DNA of 64,000 nucleotides from G958296245 sp965262055 (lineage in GTDB: Bacteria; Chloroflexota; Dehalococcoidia; Lucifugimonadales; G958296245): positions 868,001-932,000 of the forward strand of contig CBDHEI010000002.1 in NCBI GenBank assembly GCA_965262055.1, in the 5' to 3' direction. The position numbers and the translations under genes were made by a program. Each line of letters starts with the position of its first letter. The first letter of the stretch is position 1. Below the pieces are notes generated by a model that worked only from the letters and a program-made list of their open reading frames with translations, was not told the DNA's origin and did no database searches. Shown piece by piece: positions 61,255 through 64,000 of this stretch.

Positions 61255-62676
61255 ATGACGATAAGGTTCGGGACAGACGGCTGGCGCGCAGTCATAGCGG
61301 AAGAGTACACCTTCCGCAACGTGAGGCTGTGCGCGCAGGGTGTGTCCGCGATGCTCAAGCGCCAGGGGCTGGCCGGGCGCGGGATCGTAGTCGGATACGA
61401 TACCCGGTTCGGCTCGGAGGACTTCGCCGCAGCCGTGACCGAGGTGACGGCTGCCAACGGGATAAGGACGCTACTGACGGACAGGGCGGCTCCCACTCCG
61501 GTCGTGAGTCACAGCATCGTAGACAAAGGAGCCGGCGGCGGCCTCGTGGTCACGGCCAGCCACAATCCGCCGCAATGGAACGGCCTCAAGTTCAAACCCG
61601 ACTACGGGGGAAGCGCCTCGCCCGAGATCGTGGCGGAGCTGGAGCGGGAGGTCGCCGCGGCCGAGGCGTCGGGAAGGGTCGAGCGCATGGCGCTGTCGGA
61701 GGCCAAGAGCGCTGGGCTCGTCCGCTGCTTCGACCCCCGTCCGTCGTACCTAGACCACCTGGGCACGCTGGTGGACCTGGAGACTATCCGCGAGTCCGGG
61801 ATGACGGTCTTGGTCGACTCGATGTACGGCGCGGGGGCGGGCTACATCCCCACCCTTCTCGCTGGCGGGTCCACGCAGGTCGTGGAGCTGCACGGCGAGC
61901 GGAACCCGGCCTTCCCCGGCATGGCGCAGCCGGAGCCGCTGGCGCAGAACCTCTCGGAGCTGATGTCCGCGGTCGCTCACGGCCCGGCGGAGGTGGGCCT
62001 GGCGACCGACGGCGACGCGGACCGCCTCGGCATTGTCGACGAGCAGGGCCGGTTCATCACGACGCTGCAGGCCTTCGCGCTGCTGTGCTTCCACCAGCTC
62101 GAGGTGCTGGGCAGGTCAGGCCCCTTGGTGCGCTCGATCACGATGACGAGCATGGTGGACCGTCTGGGGGAGTTATACGGCGTGCCGGTGTTCGATACGC
62201 CCGTCGGGTTCAAGTACCTGGGGCCGGTGATGATGAGGGAGCAGGCCCTGGCGGCCGGCGAGGAGAGCGGCGGGTACGCCTTCGCGGGCAATATCCCGGA
62301 GCGCGACGGGATACTCAGCGGGCTGATGGTGCTTGAGATGATGGTCAAGACCGGCAAGTCCCTATCCGAGCTGCTGGCGATGCTGGAGGCGAAGGTAGGC
62401 CCGCATCACTACGACCGGTGGGACCTGCGCTTCGACGAGACGCGGCGTCAGGAGATCGAAAGCAATGTCAGGGAGCATTCCCCCACGACGCTCGGCGGCA
62501 AAGCAGTCACAGCCGTGGACGACCGGGACGGCTACCGCTTCGTGCTGGAGGGTGGCTACTGGGCGCTGGTGCGCTTCTCTGGCACGGAACCCCTGCTCCG
62601 CATCTACGCCGAGGCGGAGTCGCCGGAAGCAGTACAAGCGCTGCTGACCGAAGCGCGTGCCCTGACTGGGGTATAG
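61255..62676 (+). CDS. Phosphohexomutase (phosphoglucomutase/phosphomannomutase family)
   Basis: A 473-aa alpha-D-phosphohexomutase. The four family loops are visible: catalytic Ser in TASHNPPQWNG, metal loop DGDADRLG, substrate loop GEESGGYAF, and phosphate loop RFSGTEPLLRIY. It opens IRFGTDGWRA. It interconverts hexose 1- and 6-phosphates for glycan precursors; glucose or mannose preference cannot be told. ATG 61255 has GAGG 10 nt upstream. Confidence 0.93.
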   Translation: MTIRFGTDGWRAVIAEEYTFRNVRLCAQGVSAMLKRQGLAGRGIVVGYDTRFGSEDFAAAVTEVTAANGIRTLLTDRAAPTPVVSHSIVDKGAGGGLVVTASHNPPQWNGLKFKPDYGGSASPEIVAELEREVAAAEASGRVERMALSEAKSAGLVRCFDPRPSYLDHLGTLVDLETIRESGMTVLVDSMYGAGAGYIPTLLAGGSTQVVELHGERNPAFPGMAQPEPLAQNLSELMSAVAHGPAEVGLATDGDADRLGIVDEQGRFITTLQAFALLCFHQLEVLGRSGPLVRSITMTSMVDRLGELYGVPVFDTPVGFKYLGPVMMREQALAAGEESGGYAFAGNIPERDGILSGLMVLEMMVKTGKSLSELLAMLEAKVGPHHYDRWDLRFDETRRQEIESNVREHSPTTLGGKAVTAVDDRDGYRFVLEGGYWALVRFSGTEPLLRIYAEAESPEAVQALLTEARALTGV

Positions 62677-62699
62677 CCTCAGCGGGGCGCGCTCAGGCT
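62675..62699. terminator. Stem-loop between convergent genes
   Basis: AGCCTCAGC and GCTCAGGCT pair with one mismatch around a 7-nt loop, between the phosphohexomutase and hicB ends. It could terminate both transcripts; there is no T-run. Confidence 0.4.
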
Positions 62700-63130
62700 G
62701 GCGTCAGTTCACGCACCTCGACTACGAGCTCGCTCCCGAGGACGCGCAGCGCCTCGTTGAGCCTGCTGGCGGCAGTGTCATGGCGCGGGTCTAGCATGCG
62801 GCGGACCGCCTCCTCGTCCTTACCGAGGCGTTGGGCCAAGACGGAGTGCGTCAGGCCGCTCCGCCGGAAGGCGATCGCAAAGGCCGCCTTGGCCGCCATG
62901 TTAGTGGGCACGGCCACGGAATACTCTCCGGGGCGGCGCTCGCTAGGCACAGGGAACGGCTCATCATCGTCTATGCGCCCGGCGATTGCTTCCTCAAGCG
63001 CGTCCTGAGCTTCTATGAGAGCTTCCGCTTCGTCTTCGCCGGACGTGAGACATTCCGGAAGATCACGAAATGAAACAACAACCTCGCTTGGGCCGGCTTT
63101 GGTCAACTGTGCCGGGTAGATGAATCGCAT
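62693..63130 (-). CDS. hicB: HicB-type antitoxin
   Basis: A 145-aa protein with an N-terminal HicB degraded-RNase-H-like domain (VVSFRDLPECLTSGEDEAEALIEAQDALEEAI). A C-terminal helix-turn-helix (HSVLAQRLGKDEEAVRRMLDP) would bind the operon promoter. It follows hicA by 20 nt in the toxin-first order usual for hicAB, and neutralises HicA. Confidence 0.92.
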   Translation of the reverse strand: MRFIYPAQLTKAGPSEVVVSFRDLPECLTSGEDEAEALIEAQDALEEAIAGRIDDDEPFPVPSERRPGEYSVAVPTNMAAKAAFAIAFRRSGLTHSVLAQRLGKDEEAVRRMLDPRHDTAASRLNEALRVLGSELVVEVRELTPA

Positions 63131-63150
63131 GATCTAATCCCTCCCCGCCG

Positions 63151-63366
63151 TCACCGGAAGTCGGCACGGCTCAGGCCAAGCTGACGAATCATGGTGGACA
63201 GTAGGCTAGCTCCGATTTCCTTACGGCGATCCAAGACGACGGTCTTGCGGGTCCCATAGTAGAAGGTCACATGGCTCCCCTTGCCGCGTTTTGAGTCGAT
63301 GCGGACAGGAACGCCGCGCCCCCGGCCAATCTCCGACACCCGCTTCATGAACTCCCTACCCGTCAC
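63151..63366 (-). CDS. hicA: HicA-type mRNA interferase toxin
   Basis: A 71-aa dsRBD-fold toxin. TGREFMKRVSEIGRGRG starts the family fold and the catalytic His 32 lies in GKGSHVTFYY. HicA cleaves mRNA when HicB is lost. The start GTG 63366 gives the normal length and lies at the predicted transcript start, so the message may be leaderless. The longer open frame upstream overlaps the polA promoter and is rejected. Confidence 0.9.
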   Translation of the reverse strand: MTGREFMKRVSEIGRGRGVPVRIDSKRGKGSHVTFYYGTRKTVVLDRRKEIGASLLSTMIRQLGLSRADFR

Positions 63367-63372
63367 GGCTTT

Positions 63373-63401
63373 AGTATAGGGCAGAGACGCCCGAAGGCCA
63401 A
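63373..63401 (-). promoter_or_regulatory. hicAB promoter
   Basis: On the minus strand TTGGCC (63401-63396) and TATACT (63378-63373) are spaced by 17 nt. The expected transcript start coincides with the hicA GTG. Confidence 0.65.
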
Positions 63402-63454
63402 CGTTGCACAGCGCGGCGTCAGGGCGCCACCGACGCTCGGGCAACGATGACAGG

Positions 63455-63460
63455 TATAAT
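63455..63460 (+). promoter_or_regulatory. -10 element of polA
   Basis: A perfect TATAAT lies 32 nt before the polA ATG. The -35 position is poor. Together with the hicAB promoter it makes a compact divergent promoter region. Confidence 0.5.
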
Positions 63461-63492
63461 CGGGGTGCCCACGTAACTGGAGGCCCGATGCT

Positions 63493-64000
63493 ATGCCCGA
63501 CCGGGGCGCGAAGTCCATGCTGGAACAGAGGCCGCTGCTTCTGCTCATCGACGGCCCGGCGCTGGTGCACAGGGGATGGCACGCAATACGGGAGCCCCTG
63601 AACGTCAGCCGCACCGGCGAGGAGGTGCGCGCCGTCTACGGCTTCATGAACACCTTCCTACGGTACCTGGACGACTGGAACCCCACCCACTGCGCCATCG
63701 CCTTCGACCCCAAGGGGCCGACCTTCAGGCACGACCAGTACGCGGAGTACAAGGCCCACAGGCCGTCGATGCCGCCGGAGCTGCGCCCGCAGTTCGACCA
63801 CGTGCGCCGCATGATGGAGCTGTTCAACGTCCCCATCTTCGAGGTGCCCTCCTACGAAGCGGACGATGTCCTCGGGACGCTGTGCCGGCTGGCGGAGGAG
63901 CATCAGATCGAGGCCCTCGTGCTGACCGGCGACACGGACATCCTTCAGCTCGTCTCGCCGTGGGTGCGTGTGCTGCTTGCATACAGCGTGCAGAAGCAGA
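63493..64000 (+). CDS. polA: DNA polymerase I, 5' part (5'-3' exonuclease domain), partial
   Basis: The first 169 residues of a PolA-type protein are present and the rest lies beyond the window. LLLIDGPALVHRGWHA, FAFDPKGPTFRH, EYKAHRPSMPPEL, EADDVLGTL and LTGDTDILQLV are the FEN/5'-nuclease motifs with the metal-binding acids. ATG 63493 has GGAGG 9 nt upstream. A stand-alone 5'-3' exonuclease cannot be excluded because the polymerase domain is out of view. Confidence 0.88.
   Translation, partial: MPDRGAKSMLEQRPLLLLIDGPALVHRGWHAIREPLNVSRTGEEVRAVYGFMNTFLRYLDDWNPTHCAIAFDPKGPTFRHDQYAEYKAHRPSMPPELRPQFDHVRRMMELFNVPIFEVPSYEADDVLGTLCRLAEEHQIEALVLTGDTDILQLVSPWVRVLLAYSVQKQ

Noticed and set aside
1..64000. 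CRISPR arrays, tRNA and rRNA genes
   Set aside because: No regularly spaced direct repeats, cloverleaf-type sequence or rRNA-like stretch was found in the intergenic regions.

Overview
The window is a GC-rich (roughly 60-65%) chromosomal segment that most resembles a free-living Chloroflexota bacterium, probably Dehalococcoidia/SAR202-like. This is inference. It rests on the mix of Bat/MoxR and NorD/CbbQ modules, lipoprotein solute-binding proteins with Val/Glu-rich stalks, many SDR, DapA-type and sugar-hydrolase-like catabolic genes, and an HflC with a C-terminal extension. No rRNA, tRNA or CRISPR array was seen. Most genes are tightly packed with ATGA/GTGA overlaps.

Layout. 1-5464 (minus): a MoxR-DUF58-BatD-like-BatA-BatB-BatC(TPR) operon, cut by the window start. 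5758-14163 (plus): a small lipoprotein, hflK-hflC, coaE, and a second MoxR/VWA module (CbbQ-like, Nudix, NorD-like). 14184-28864: an accessory catabolic region with two DapA-type aldolases/lyases, two sugar-hydrolase-like proteins, two SDRs, a divergent ureohydrolase, a beta-propeller lactonase and a membrane sulfatase-fold protein. It also holds a GxxExxY cassette bounded by inverted repeats, an Eis-like acetyltransferase broken by a 14-bp tandem duplication, and a Tat-exported solute-binding lipoprotein. 29084-30961: a family-5 solute-binding protein. 31236-37926 (plus): a DNA-damage block with an SOS-box promoter, imuB-dnaE2, an SRAP-domain gene and sbcD. 38035-40718: a thioredoxin-like lipoprotein, CopD-like protein, Trm112-like protein, and folP-folK. 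40825-46965 (plus): central carbon genes, namely a 12S-type carboxyltransferase, a 63-aa linking ORF, a 5S-type carboxyltransferase fused to a biotin carrier, an isocitrate dehydrogenase-like gene, a small PHA-type protein and mdh. 47051-50661: a secreted metallopeptidase, a MITE-like repeat, an FGE-family protein and a VapBC pair.

50785-56024 is the most unusual region. A methyltransferase gene appears split into a C-terminal piece (50785-51370, also frameshifted) and an N-terminal piece (55677-56024). The roughly 4.4 kb between them holds an IS1380-family element and a two-gene unit: a DUF3696-type ABC ATPase followed 8 nt later by a PIN-like nuclease candidate. This pair has lower GC than its surroundings and is the best candidate here for an undescribed defence-type system.

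56078-64000: a peptide ABC operon (solute-binding protein and two permeases), prfB with its programmed +1 frameshift, a phosphohexomutase, hicAB, and the start of polA.
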